NCBI GenBank assembly: GCA_014138095.1
Contig: JACGXE010000013.1
Location: forward strand, 1 to 64,000
Length of the DNA stretch: 64,000 nucleotides
Direction of reading: 5' to 3'
Origin: Ochrobactrum sp. RH2CCR150
GTDB taxonomy: Bacteria > Pseudomonadota > Alphaproteobacteria > Rhizobiales > Rhizobiaceae
Made by a program: the position numbers and the translations under genes. Numbering within the stretch: the stretch's first letter is position 1; each line of letters starts with the position of its first letter. Shown here in pieces: positions 41,938-50,818 of the stretch. The notes under the pieces were generated by a model. That model had not been told where the DNA came from. It was given only the letters and a program-made list of their open reading frames with translations, and made no database searches.

Positions 41938-42981
41938 CTACGCCACCTGACCGGCGGTTTGCGCCGTGACATTGGCAACAGATCCGCGCTCTATGACATG
42001 GCACGGTACATAAATACGTTGATGATTGGATCGACCCGCTATCTCCTCGAGCAGGCTAACAACAGCCGTCGAACCAATTCGCCGCCCATCCTTCTTTACC
42101 GTTGTCAGGGCCGGCCACGAGAACGCCCCGGATGGAATTCCGTCAAAGCCTAGAACTGAGACATCCTCCGGGCAAGAAAGGCCAGCTTCCCTGATCGCCA
42201 GAATAGCGCCTAGAGCCATCAGATCATTAGCGCAAAAAACCGCCAGGTGCTTCCGCCCCGCAGTCATCTTCAGCAAATTTCGTATCGCCGATGCTCCACC
42301 ATCGACGGTGTAATCACCATCTTCCGTCTTCAGCACAGACGGATCCACATCGCGTTCTATGCAATGGTCATGAACAGCCCGCAAGAAGCGTGCGCGCGCC
42401 AAACGGGAGCGAGGACCGAGAAGCAACGCTGGCTCCCTATGTCCGTGCTCTAGCAGCATGTCCAATCCGAGATGAACCCCTTGTGCAATATCGGAACCAA
42501 CACTTGAAGTATCGGGAAACCGTTCGGCGCTCGAACCAATCAAGACAAATGGCAAGCCAAAGCGATCAAGATCATCGAGATTATCTGCGACAGGATTGAT
42601 GATTGCACCGTCGACACGGGCCCGTCGCAACGCCTGAAAATGCGACGCTTCCTTGGCTGCATCCCAGTCCGAGGAGAACACCAAGAGCGACATTCCCTGT
42701 TGCGCCGCACGATCCTGTGCGCCCCGGGCGACCTCAGCCCAGAATGGATTGGCAATATCCGGGATAACCAAACCCAGTAATCCACTGCGCCCCGAACGCA
42801 TTCCAACCGCCAGATGATTGCGTTCATACCCTGTTGCAATAACGGCTGCCCGAACCAGTTCGGCCGCCTCACTAGAAATATTGGGAGAACCAGCCAATAC
42901 GCGCGCCACGGTGCTCTTGGACACACCAGCTTTTTTCGCGACGTCCACAATCGTCGCTCTACGATTTGAATCGCTTCCCAA
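41938..42981 (-). CDS. LacI-family repressor
   Basis: 347 residues from TTG 42981, chosen because GGGGGG lies 8 bases upstream; a longer frame to 43017 lacks one. The DNA-binding head reads ATIVDVAKKAGVSKSTVARVLAGSPNISSEAAE, with the hinge GLVIPDIANPFW opening the sugar-binding domain, and VLGFDGIPSGAFSWPALTTV near the end. It lies between the importer operon (starting 7 bases after its stop on the same strand) and the divergent ribokinase, so it very likely controls both. Confidence 0.93.
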   Translation of the reverse strand: MGSDSNRRATIVDVAKKAGVSKSTVARVLAGSPNISSEAAELVRAAVIATGYERNHLAVGMRSGRSGLLGLVIPDIANPFWAEVARGAQDRAAQQGMSLLVFSSDWDAAKEASHFQALRRARVDGAIINPVADNLDDLDRFGLPFVLIGSSAERFPDTSSVGSDIAQGVHLGLDMLLEHGHREPALLLGPRSRLARARFLRAVHDHCIERDVDPSVLKTEDGDYTVDGGASAIRNLLKMTAGRKHLAVFCANDLMALGAILAIREAGLSCPEDVSVLGFDGIPSGAFSWPALTTVKKDGRRIGSTAVVSLLEEIAGRSNHQRIYVPCHVIERGSVANVTAQTAGQVA

Positions 42982-43027
42982 TTTTAATTCCCCCCTGATC
43001 GGTGAGACTTTCACCAACCGATTGACG

Positions 43028-43041
43028 TGGGAACGTTACCA
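43028..43041. promoter_or_regulatory. LacI-family operator between lacI-type gene and ribokinase
   Basis: TGGGAACGTTACCA, a 14-base near-palindrome with central AACGTT, sharing its core with 41867-41882. Well placed to control both divergent promoters. Confidence 0.6.
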
Positions 43042-43110
43042 CTACATTATTACGCGGGCAACACTAATTTTTGAAACTGCCGCTGGCACGAAAACGGAGA
43101 CCGTCTGCAC

Positions 43111-44043
43111 ATGATTACCGTCATTGGCTCTATCAATATCGATCTGGTGGCGAAGGCGTCCCGCTTGCCACAGACAGGCGAAACGGTCGCCGGTAAAACT
43201 TTCTCGATCGATGCGGGTGGAAAAGGCGCCAATCAGGCGCTCGCAGCGAGGCGCGCCGGCACGGATGTGCAGTTTATCGGCGCGGTCGGACAGGATAACT
43301 TTTCCAGCTCCGCCTTGGTTTTATTACGTGAAGAGAATGTAGACTTATCCTCAGTCAAGTCTGTCAACGAACCGACTGGCACAGCATTAATCAGCGTCAA
43401 TGATGAAGGCGAAAACGCTATTATCGTAATTGCCGGTGCAAACAATACGATAACCAAAGAAGATGCCGCGACTGCAATCAGCGCAATGCATCAGAGCGAC
43501 GTGCTCATGCTGCAACTCGAGATCCCAGCAAATGTGGTGGAATTCTCTCTTAATATAGCCCGTCAGAAAGGTGTGAGGTCGATTTTGAATATCGCCCCCT
43601 TCTTGCCAGATGCTTCACGTCTTTCGGGGCTTGCTGACATCATCATCGCCAACGAAACAGAATTCCAGCTGCTCGCAGCAGATATTGCGCTACCAGCGGA
43701 CAATCTTGAAACGGCATTGGCCGACTTGCATCAGAGATCGGGCCAAAGTTTTGTCGTGACATTGGGTGCGGATGGCGTAATCGCAGTACATAATGGGCAC
43801 ATCTACTCGTCAAATGGGCTGACCATCAAACCCGTCGATACAGTCGGCGCCGGAGACACATTCTGCGGCTATTTTGCTGCTTCCATTGCTGCCAATGTAC
43901 CGTTTCCCGAAGCACTGCAACGGGCGGCTATCGCTGGCTCCTTGGCATGCACCAAAACTGGCGCTCAGGAAGCCATTCCTAATGCGAAAGAGGTTGAGAC
44001 ATTGATGATAGAGCATTTAGACACTTTACAAGCCCAAAATTAG
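43111..44043 (+). CDS. rbsK: Ribokinase
   Basis: 310 residues. PfkB-family motifs: VIGSINIDLVAKASRLPQTGET, the glycine pair in DAGGKGANQALAARRAG, and the C-terminal catalytic motif VDTVGAGDTFCGYFA with the base Asp. The N-terminal sequence is ribokinase rather than fructokinase in type. It makes ribose 5-phosphate from ribose and ATP. It diverges from the LacI gene and shares the operator region. Confidence 0.92.
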   Translation: MITVIGSINIDLVAKASRLPQTGETVAGKTFSIDAGGKGANQALAARRAGTDVQFIGAVGQDNFSSSALVLLREENVDLSSVKSVNEPTGTALISVNDEGENAIIVIAGANNTITKEDAATAISAMHQSDVLMLQLEIPANVVEFSLNIARQKGVRSILNIAPFLPDASRLSGLADIIIANETEFQLLAADIALPADNLETALADLHQRSGQSFVVTLGADGVIAVHNGHIYSSNGLTIKPVDTVGAGDTFCGYFAASIAANVPFPEALQRAAIAGSLACTKTGAQEAIPNAKEVETLMIEHLDTLQAQN

Positions 44044-44055
44044 TCTCGATATGCG

Positions 44056-44439
44056 CTAGGCGGCGTGGACATAGTTGACCTTCCCGACCACATAGTGATC
44101 CTGATTAATCACCTGAAGGGACATGAAACGCCCTTCCGCCTCAGGAAGCGTGATTGTCGCGGGACCGGCATCGAGATCGAAGATCGCCGCCGAGTAAAGC
44201 GTGTCTCTGTTTGCCCGCACGACCGTCTGCTTGTCGATCGGCATGGCTTCCCGATAGTGGAAAAACCGCCCGACGCTTCCCGCTTGTTTGGCGGCAACCG
44301 CCATGTAGGTGTCGGATTCAGCGCGAACGACGTTATCGGCGGTCACCTTCACCTGTTCTTCTGCCAAAGCAGCCATTTGGCTGATCAGCATAATAGACCC
44401 GGCTACGGCTACGATACGAGGAAATGTAGTGACAGTCAT
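44056..44439 (-). CDS. DUF1254-family protein, truncated
   Basis: 127 residues from ATG 44439 (GGAG upstream). Signal peptide, then FHYREAMPIDKQTVVRANRDTLYSAAIFDLDAG, TITLPEAEGRFMSLQVINQDHYVV: this is the N-terminal part of DUF1254. It ends abruptly (GKVNYVHAA). A full family member has about 350-450 residues with a DUF1214 part, as in the next gene upstream. It may be a short stand-alone form or a truncated copy. Confidence 0.75.
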   Translation of the reverse strand: MTVTTFPRIVAVAGSIMLISQMAALAEEQVKVTADNVVRAESDTYMAVAAKQAGSVGRFFHYREAMPIDKQTVVRANRDTLYSAAIFDLDAGPATITLPEAEGRFMSLQVINQDHYVVGKVNYVHAA

Positions 44440-44458
44440 TTTTCTCTCCAATCGTCAT

Positions 44459-45856
44459 CTATGGAACAGTGACAAGGTCCGAAAGCACCCAGGACTTTTC
44501 GAAGAACCGCTTTTCCGGACCATAGAGCCGAAACAGAACTTCGAAATGTGAACCAGGCTTCGTCGGGATCCAGTTGCTCTCCTGCCCCTGTGGTGCGGTC
44601 GGTCCGAAGTAGACGTCTACTGCACCATCAGCGTTGACTTTAATTTCAGGACTGTTCGACGAGCGGCTGAATCGGCTCACCTCGCGGATAAAGGCATGAG
44701 TGTTACTGTCATAGACGGTAGCGGACCAGTATTGCGTGACCGGGGCCTGAGGCGGCACCGTGAACCTGTATGTCTTACTGCCTTCCAGTGCCGCACCGTC
44801 TCCGTCAGTCATCGTCAAAAGATAAAACTGACCGGCGCCGAGATGTTTGATGCCGACATACCCCATTGAATAAGTGACCGCGGTTGCGTCGGTTGGGTAG
44901 ATATCCTTATGCGCAAAGTTGTCGGAGTGCCCTTGGATTACATCCGGCACTGCCGGAACAAACCACTTGGCTCCGCTGTAATATGGCTCGAAAATAACAG
45001 TTCGCTGATGCTCGAGCCATTCATGTGCTTCCTCGGCACCCTTTACTAGCGTTGCGACAGTATCTGCGTCAGGCCGAAACTGCTTTCCCTTCTCAATGCC
45101 AAGCGACCTTACAATATCTATCATTGCCCGGTCGCGTTCGAGCCACGGCTCGGACTGAATGACGCGGTCGAGAGATTGGAAATAATTCAGATCATAAGGG
45201 ATTGTTGCATCGAACAGCGTATCGATGACGTCCACATACTTCGTTTCCTCTGGTCGCGCTGCGGACGCGAGCGGATAGAGTTTGACCCGTTTGCCGTAAG
45301 CCACGGCCTTGGCGACATCCGCGTCGCTGCCGGACTTCGGCGTTGAGCGGATAAGGGCATAGCCAGCATAAGTATCCGACCTAAGCGGTATGTAGCCTTT
45401 GGGGACCTTCTTGGAATAGCCGGGCGGTAAAATGAGGTATTTTCCGCCCTTGCCTTTGTCAGCTCCCGATGGGCCTGCGTCCTCGAGAGCGACCTGCCAC
45501 AGATTGTCGATGTTGGCAGTGAGTGATCCTGTATCCGCCGGTGGAATTTCAAGGATGATCGGTCCCGCCTTGCTCGTGTCGAAGAACGGCATCAGATAAA
45601 CTGTGTCGGGATTAGGTGTCAGTGTCTGGTTCTTCCAGGAAGGTAGACGAGACCAATAGGCGATTTGGTTCGGACCGCCGCCAGCCTTCTGAAATGCCTG
45701 CAGCATGAGGTCGGCATTGACGGCGGGCATTGCCCAGATAACCACCTCCGCAGCGCGCCGCTCCGCGCTTCGGCGCGCGATGTCATCCATCGAAAACGCA
45801 TCATGATTGCTACCCAAGAGCATGGTCATCGCAATCACAAGGACATGTGCTTTCAT
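44459..45856 (-). CDS. DUF1254/DUF1214 exported protein
   Basis: 465 residues from ATG 45856 (GGAGAGAG upstream). Signal peptide MKAHVLVIAMTMLLGSNHDAFS. DUF1254 core: IWAMPAVNADLMLQAF, NQTLTPNPDTVYLMPFFDTS, GPIILEIPP. DUF1214 end: FTVPPQAPVTQYWSATVYDSNTHAFIRE and PTKPGSHFEVLFRLYGPEKRFFEKSW. Periplasmic, widespread, function not known. It ends 20 bases before the truncated copy on the same strand. Confidence 0.9.
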   Translation of the reverse strand: MKAHVLVIAMTMLLGSNHDAFSMDDIARRSAERRAAEVVIWAMPAVNADLMLQAFQKAGGGPNQIAYWSRLPSWKNQTLTPNPDTVYLMPFFDTSKAGPIILEIPPADTGSLTANIDNLWQVALEDAGPSGADKGKGGKYLILPPGYSKKVPKGYIPLRSDTYAGYALIRSTPKSGSDADVAKAVAYGKRVKLYPLASAARPEETKYVDVIDTLFDATIPYDLNYFQSLDRVIQSEPWLERDRAMIDIVRSLGIEKGKQFRPDADTVATLVKGAEEAHEWLEHQRTVIFEPYYSGAKWFVPAVPDVIQGHSDNFAHKDIYPTDATAVTYSMGYVGIKHLGAGQFYLLTMTDGDGAALEGSKTYRFTVPPQAPVTQYWSATVYDSNTHAFIREVSRFSRSSNSPEIKVNADGAVDVYFGPTAPQGQESNWIPTKPGSHFEVLFRLYGPEKRFFEKSWVLSDLVTVP

Positions 45857-46491
45857 AGCTCTCTCCAGACAAAATGCGATGAGAGAGTTTGGAATTGAGC
45901 GGGAAAGGACGCAAGTACGCAACGGTAAATGGCATTCAATAACAGTAGCGCTTTCGCTGCGGTTTGGTCGGTCGACCGGCATCCTGATAAATTCTGCTGT
46001 GATAATCAGGCCTCGAGCGAGAACGCGCCTTTAACCAGTCATCCAAAGTCAGTCTAAGCCCATCGGCAAACTGAATCAGAACAGCGGCATAGCGTCAAAA
46101 TCATAACCGAATGTCTTGGGTGCCAGCGTGTTGCTGTAGCCGAGGCCTAGCCAGTCAAAAACGCTCGTGATCCGCCAGACCGCCATCAAGAGACGAAACT
46201 AAAATGATGGCACGGAATCCCATGCGGCATGATCAGAAATCGTGCCCCCTGCCTAGATCGCTAAGGAAACGCGTGCGGTCGCCGATCCTGACAACGCGAT
46301 GTCTTACAGCGTGAATTCGCACATGGGCATCTCCATCAACGAACGAGGACCCAACTGATTCGGTAGTGGCGATTCCCCTGCCTTCGCCGGTCCTGACATA
46401 TCGTTGCGATAATCTGCTCACGACCCGACGTCGCCATTTCGAACGGCTTGCCCCGTGTTGTTCTTTTGGCGAGTAATTAGCCACACCGGCA
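45857..46491. other. Sparse region with a possible C-terminal gene fragment
   Basis: No intact gene. On the minus strand 46186-46076 reads MAVWRITSVFDWLGLGYSN, then TLAPKTFGYDFDAMPLF and a stop, protein-like text of 36 residues that looks like the end of a larger lost protein which I cannot name. The rest shows nothing. Confidence 0.35.
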
Positions 46492-46779
46492 TTAGAATGC
46501 TGATCGTCGGGGGCCTATAGCGCAATTCTGGTTTGGCAGGGCACTTCCGGCGGGTCCGACCGGAATTTCGTAATTGGAGCAAATTTGGTGGGACAGACTG
46601 ATCCGACATTGCGAAAGATTCTGACCGTAAGTTAGGAACAGGCTCGACCCGTCCTTTATAAGCGAAGGTAGCACCAATTCCAGATTGCCAGTCAAGAGAG
46701 ACACGGAAAGAAATAGTCCTGCGATCACAGTTAATATCAGTGCTTCATACCATTGCTGGAATGCTCGTTCGACGTTCAC
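46492..46779 (-). CDS. Possible small membrane protein
   Basis: 95 residues from GTG 46779 with AGGA 5 bases upstream. Residues 12-40 form a hydrophobic helix (ALILTVIAGLFLSVSLLTG, NLELVLPSLI); the rest is irregular and poorly protein-like. It starts 9 bases after the stop of the gene at 46789 and could be cotranscribed. No family recognised. The second half may be random readthrough. Confidence 0.3.
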   Translation of the reverse strand: MNVERAFQQWYEALILTVIAGLFLSVSLLTGNLELVLPSLIKDGSSLFLTYGQNLSQCRISLSHQICSNYEIPVGPAGSALPNQNCAIGPRRSAF

Positions 46780-46788
46780 AGGTCCTGC

Positions 46789-47019
46789 TCAACCAATTTT
46801 ATATTGTGCCGTTAAGATCGCCAATTCGCTCATTGTAAGGATCACAGTATATCGATACTGGGATGAACCACGGTCTCGACCATGAATGGCGCATGCAACG
46901 AAGCTGATCTGCAGCCCTCCGTCAGCTGTAGTTTCTGTATGAGATTCTTTGAGCGCTTCGTTATAAATTGTAGCTGTATCTGCGCATTCACGCCTTGCGG
47001 CTCCGGCTTTGACAATCAT
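46789..47019 (-). CDS. Hypothetical 76-residue protein
   Basis: ATG 47019 has AAGGGG upstream. It reads MIVKAGAARRECADTATIYN, then a helix, TTADGGLQISFVACAIHGRD, and SSQYRYTVILTMSELAIL. The beta-strand pair with a DGGLxISF turn looks like a real small domain. I do not know the family. Cytoplasmic. Nothing in the surroundings tells its role. Confidence 0.5.
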   Translation of the reverse strand: MIVKAGAARRECADTATIYNEALKESHTETTADGGLQISFVACAIHGRDRGSSQYRYTVILTMSELAILTAQYKIG

Positions 47020-47712
47020 TACATTCCCCTTAGTTACTGTTTCCCGGAGCAATTGATAGTTATTTGAACTGCTTCCGAACGTTGCTATTTCGCTTCGCAC
47101 TTTTATCAAACAACCAGAAGCGATGGTGGTTTCATTCTGTTTTGAGATGCCCGGTGAAAAAGGAGCCTGTAGGATCGATGGGCAGTCGGCACGCGTTTCC
47201 CATTCATAAACAGGCCACACCCCAGCCCTCCGCTTCTGGGGATCGGCAAAATGTTCTGTTCAACGAAACTGGGCTCTGCGCTCTTGGAATGCCGCCTTTA
47301 ATTGCCTAATCGTTACTTTCGCCGAACAGCCGGATGAGCCCTTTTTGCGCTTAACCCGATGAGCTAATCCAGGGTTGAGCCTTTCAGAGCACCCTCCGGC
47401 TGTCTTGTGGCGTCAACTCGCGTCTCACGATTATTTCCGAACTGAGTAAAGAATCCGAATGACTCAAGAAAGTGCGCAGCACAGGAAAGCCTACCGGGCC
47501 CAAAGGACCATAGCAAGCAATGGAAGACTTCACCCATCCTCATTGTTGCAGCAGCATTGCTGAAGTAATGTAGACTTGCCTACAGTAGCTGCTTTCGGTA
47601 AGTATATTATGGGTCTTTATACCAGTAATAGCAAGAAAACGTGGCCAGCCTTAATCGAAAGTTGATAGTCATGACCCGAAGGAGTTTTGAACCGTCCATG
47701 AGCCACTACAGA
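47020..47712. other. About 690 bases without a recognised gene
   Basis: Only short, low-quality frames on both strands. No promoter, RNA gene or repeat that I can support. Confidence 0.5.
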
Positions 47713-47949
47713 TTACCTTATGGTCTTGTATTCATGCATTTTCTCAATTTCGCGAATGAATTGCTCCGCAAATTGAGCTGTATCAATGTAGTCGTGCTCG
47801 TTCATTCCAAGATTGTGGTGACGCGTAAACACTGCCTTCAGTCGATCCAGAAACTTGGGCTCTGTCTCAGCCAGATGGCCGATAAGGACCTGAAGTATCT
47901 GTTCATGGGCCAGAACCTTACGTTCTAATGAGCTTGTATCATTCCTCAA
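47713..47949 (-). CDS. Small helical protein, 78 residues
   Basis: I place the start at TTG 47949 because GGGAG lies 8 bases upstream; the frame is open further but without support. The product is helical: SSLERKVLAHEQILQVLIGHLAE, KFLDRLKAVFTRHHNL, FAEQFIREIEKMHEY. Looks like a small coiled-coil or multimerising protein. No family known. It overlaps the gene before it by 11 bases, so a short operon is likely. Confidence 0.45.
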   Translation of the reverse strand: MRNDTSSLERKVLAHEQILQVLIGHLAETEPKFLDRLKAVFTRHHNLGMNEHDYIDTAQFAEQFIREIEKMHEYKTIR

Positions 47950-48172
47950 TGGATTTACTCCCGGTCGACGCGTGGCGTGCAGTGCGAGAGCGGGAAAAGC
48001 CTCCGCACGCGCGACGAAGGATGTTTGCAAGCCTCGTCCAATCCCGGGAGGGCGCACTCATTTGTCGATGAGCATTTTTAAGGTCACCCGTACTGGCTGC
48101 CTGATCCTCTTCATGGCGCGGACGCACAGGGTGATGGTGTTCTGGCGATGTGGATGGACGCTCCTCTTTCAT
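47939..48172 (-). CDS. Hydrophilic hypothetical protein
   Basis: 77 residues. AGGAGG precedes ATG 48172 at ideal spacing. It begins MKEERPSTSPEHHHPVRPRH, then EEDQAASTGDLKNAHRQMS. The first 50 residues look conserved (His/Pro-rich, then an acidic helix); the last 25 are Arg/Ser-rich and may follow a frame slip. Follows the gene at 48185 by 12 bases. Confidence 0.45.
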   Translation of the reverse strand: MKEERPSTSPEHHHPVRPRHEEDQAASTGDLKNAHRQMSAPSRDWTRLANILRRACGGFSRSRTARHASTGSKSIEE

Positions 48173-48184
48173 TTCAGCCTCCTG

Positions 48185-48388
48185 TTATTGCACAATTGCA
48201 CTCGCTCTAAAACGCTTTAGCAAGCGCAGTGCTATACCCTGCGGCGAGCGCAGCGCTCGGCGGCCCCTCCCAACGGCTTGGCCTGGCCTGATGACCCAGC
48301 CGCCGAAGGTAAAACCAACAACCATTGTTGCAATCGCACTAACTATCGCTCCGCCAAGAGCGGAATTTATCCAATGTGCATTTTTCAT
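48185..48388 (-). CDS. Small membrane protein, possibly with a shifted C-terminus
   Basis: 67 residues. One helix, SALGGAIVSAIATMVVGFTFGGWV, strongly resembles Rhizobiales membrane proteins that read AxxGGAxxxAxVGFxxGGWV. After GGWV the text turns Arg-rich (RPGQAVGRGRRALRSPQG), unlike that family, while another frame reads SAALAAGYSTALAKAF, closer to its usual Ala-rich helix. So a frameshift near 48290-48300 is possible. Confidence 0.45.
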   Translation of the reverse strand: MKNAHWINSALGGAIVSAIATMVVGFTFGGWVIRPGQAVGRGRRALRSPQGIALRLLKRFRASAIVQ

Positions 48389-48938
48389 GGTGAAATCCGA
48401 TCTTCAACGATCGAACGCGCCTTATTGCGCGCTGAGATGTATCATACCACTCTTATTGGGATAACTTGCACGAATTCTACCTGCATGGAAACCTTGGCTT
48501 CCGCGTGTTTGTGCGGCGAAAGCCCGAAGGAATCGTGCCACAGTTCAGGAGGTGCGACCCCATCACTATCCCTTACAATATTCTGCATGCATCACACAAT
48601 CCAAAGGTAGATTAATAGTTTTCCGCTATCGCGAATACTAGCTCATTTATCGAGCTTCACTTGACACGTGGAAAACCTGATCTGTCAACCAGTCAGATGC
48701 ACAGTATTTTAAATACCATCCAAGAGCTTTTTTTGAACACAACGCAGCTTCCGTCAACGCAACCGACGGTGAAGGCGCACCTGTTCCACCCTCGCAGGGT
48801 GAGACCTGTAGCTGCAGACGAAACATGTCTTGAGGCCGTCCGATATTTTGTGCAGAAATGGGTTTGGACTAGCCCCTCCCGCTATGCTTGATCAAGTGTG
48901 ATTTTTTAGTTCCGGCCAAGAGGCAGAGAAGCACTTCC
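48389..48938. other. About 550 bases without a recognised gene
   Basis: A 76-codon plus-strand frame (48661-48891) has no ribosome site and poor composition. Nothing else supported. Confidence 0.5.
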
Positions 48939-50078
48939 CTAAAGAAAGGCTTCTTCGGCGTAATTTTCACTTATCAAGCGCGTGGGTGCGGTGTTGGTGG
49001 CGACGCATTGCGTTTCAATTCTCTTGCCGGTGTAGCGATCGAACAGGTGCCAGGCGTCTGGCGCGATATCAAGTCTGACGGGTTCGCCATCCCGGCGGAT
49101 GTCCTCGGCAGACAAGATAACGGCCAGTTCATGCACGCCGAGCGCACAATAAGCCACGCGTGCGTTTCCCAACTCCTCGATGAAGTCAACGGTTGCAGGT
49201 GCACCGTGGCTTTGTTCGCCTGCAGAACTTATTTTTTCAGGTCGCACACCGATGGTAAGGAGCGTGCCTTCCGGCAAAGCGGGAGCAAGGAGTACGGGTT
49301 CACTGCCTTCTCCATTGATTGTCACGCGACCTTTTGGTCCGACGGTGGCGGGCAACAGGTTCATTGCCGGAGCGCCGAGAAATCCGGCGACGAAGGCTGA
49401 TGCAGGCTTTTTGTAAATTTCGCCTGGAGCTCCGATTTGCTCAACCCGACCGCCATTCATCACGATCAGTATGTCGGCGAGTGTCATCGCTTCAACCTGA
49501 TCATGAGTGACGAAAATCGATGTGGCTTTCAGCCGCTTGTGCAAGCGCTTGATCTCGATACGCATCTGCACGCGCAATAATGCATCAAGATTGCTCAAAG
49601 GTTCATCGAACAGGAAAACATCCGGTTCGCGCACAATGGCACGACCCATGGCCACACGCTGGCGCTGGCCGCCGGACAATTGCGCCGGACGTCGGTCCAG
49701 ATAGTCGGTCAGATTGAGAATAGCGGCTGTTTCCCCCACCCGTCGTTCGATTTCGCCTTTGGGTACTTTGGCGATACGAAGAGGATAACCAATATTCTGA
49801 CGCACAGTCATATGCGGATAGAGCGCATAGTTTTGAAACACCATGGCGCAACCACGATCCGCCGGATCAACATCGTTCATGAAGGCACCGCCGATGGAAA
49901 TAGCCCCCGACGAAATATCCTCAAGCCCGGCGATCATCCGAAGCAACGTTGATTTTCCGCATCCCGATGGACCGACAATCACCGCGAACTGACCATGTGG
50001 GACCTGCATTTCAATGCCATGCAGTACTGGTTTACCGTCATAGGTCTTGCGCAAATCAGAAATAACAATATCAGTCAT
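48939..50078 (-). CDS. ABC importer ATPase (UgpC type)
   Basis: 379 residues. Walker [11 protein letters not shown]-loop [47 protein letters not shown], then a TOBE domain (LTIGVRPEKISSAGE). It is the last gene of the 54.8-48.9 kb operon; ATG 50078 overlaps the stop before it by one base. Sister of the ATPase at 36342 but clearly distinct, with a longer tail. Drives the importer at 50818-53959. Confidence 0.94.
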   Translation of the reverse strand: MTDIVISDLRKTYDGKPVLHGIEMQVPHGQFAVIVGPSGCGKSTLLRMIAGLEDISSGAISIGGAFMNDVDPADRGCAMVFQNYALYPHMTVRQNIGYPLRIAKVPKGEIERRVGETAAILNLTDYLDRRPAQLSGGQRQRVAMGRAIVREPDVFLFDEPLSNLDALLRVQMRIEIKRLHKRLKATSIFVTHDQVEAMTLADILIVMNGGRVEQIGAPGEIYKKPASAFVAGFLGAPAMNLLPATVGPKGRVTINGEGSEPVLLAPALPEGTLLTIGVRPEKISSAGEQSHGAPATVDFIEELGNARVAYCALGVHELAVILSAEDIRRDGEPVRLDIAPDAWHLFDRYTGKRIETQCVATNTAPTRLISENYAEEAFL

Positions 50079-50818
50079 CAGAGGTCTCCATACATGAGAC
50101 GGTGGCGCAAAAGCTCGGCAGTGTCGGGGCGCAGTCCACTCTTCGCCAGATAATCCGTAGCAGAACCATAATGTCGATCTATGTAACTGATCGTGTCAGC
50201 CATGGTGCGGGGCTCAGCGGCGAGAAGCGGACGGAAGCTTTCCAGATCTGTCCCCTGCAGTGCAGCATGGGCGAGAATATCATCGATCATCGGCGCTATC
50301 ATGGGGCCAGTCAGCGCGTAATCTTCGACGATGAGATCAGCACTGACACCCGCCAGCGCCAAAAGCAATGCGGCAATGATGCCTGTGCGATCCTTGCCAG
50401 CCGTGCAGTGAAAGAGCACAATTCCCTGCGGTGCTTCCGCAATCAGGGTCAGCACGCGAACGATTTCAACTGGACGATGGTTCAGCGCCTTGATGTAGAG
50501 ATCGTAAAGCACATCGCCCTTTTCACCTGGTTCCGGGATAAGAGCTTCGAACAGTGAGACATTGTGGTAAGCGACCGTCGGATTGACATAAAACGGGTCG
50601 GGCTGGGATACCAGTTCCCGGTCATGGCGCAGATCAATCACCGTGGTGACACCCTCGTCCACCAGCAGGGCCATGCCTGCCGCATCGAGCCGATGCAAAC
50701 CATCAGCCCGAAACATGCGACGCCATTGGGTTTCGCCATCCAGACCGGTGTAGCCGCCGAGATCGCGAATATTGAAGGTGCCCACAACCGGGATATGGCG
50801 GGTATGTTTCATGTGCAT
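50078..50818 (-). CDS. Tyrosine-phosphatase-like enzyme
   Basis: 246 residues from ATG 50818 (AGGA upstream; it overlaps the permease stop as TGATG). It begins MHMKHTRHIPVVGTFNIRDLGGY and carries the P-loop VLFHCTAGKDRTGIIAALLLAL, the HCxxGxxR(T) catalytic motif of bacterial PTP-like dual-specificity phosphatases, with an Asp-rich loop before. It would remove phosphate from a protein or phosphoester. In this operon an ester substrate taken up by the transporter is plausible. Confidence 0.88.
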   Translation of the reverse strand: MHMKHTRHIPVVGTFNIRDLGGYTGLDGETQWRRMFRADGLHRLDAAGMALLVDEGVTTVIDLRHDRELVSQPDPFYVNPTVAYHNVSLFEALIPEPGEKGDVLYDLYIKALNHRPVEIVRVLTLIAEAPQGIVLFHCTAGKDRTGIIAALLLALAGVSADLIVEDYALTGPMIAPMIDDILAHAALQGTDLESFRPLLAAEPRTMADTISYIDRHYGSATDYLAKSGLRPDTAELLRHRLMYGDL

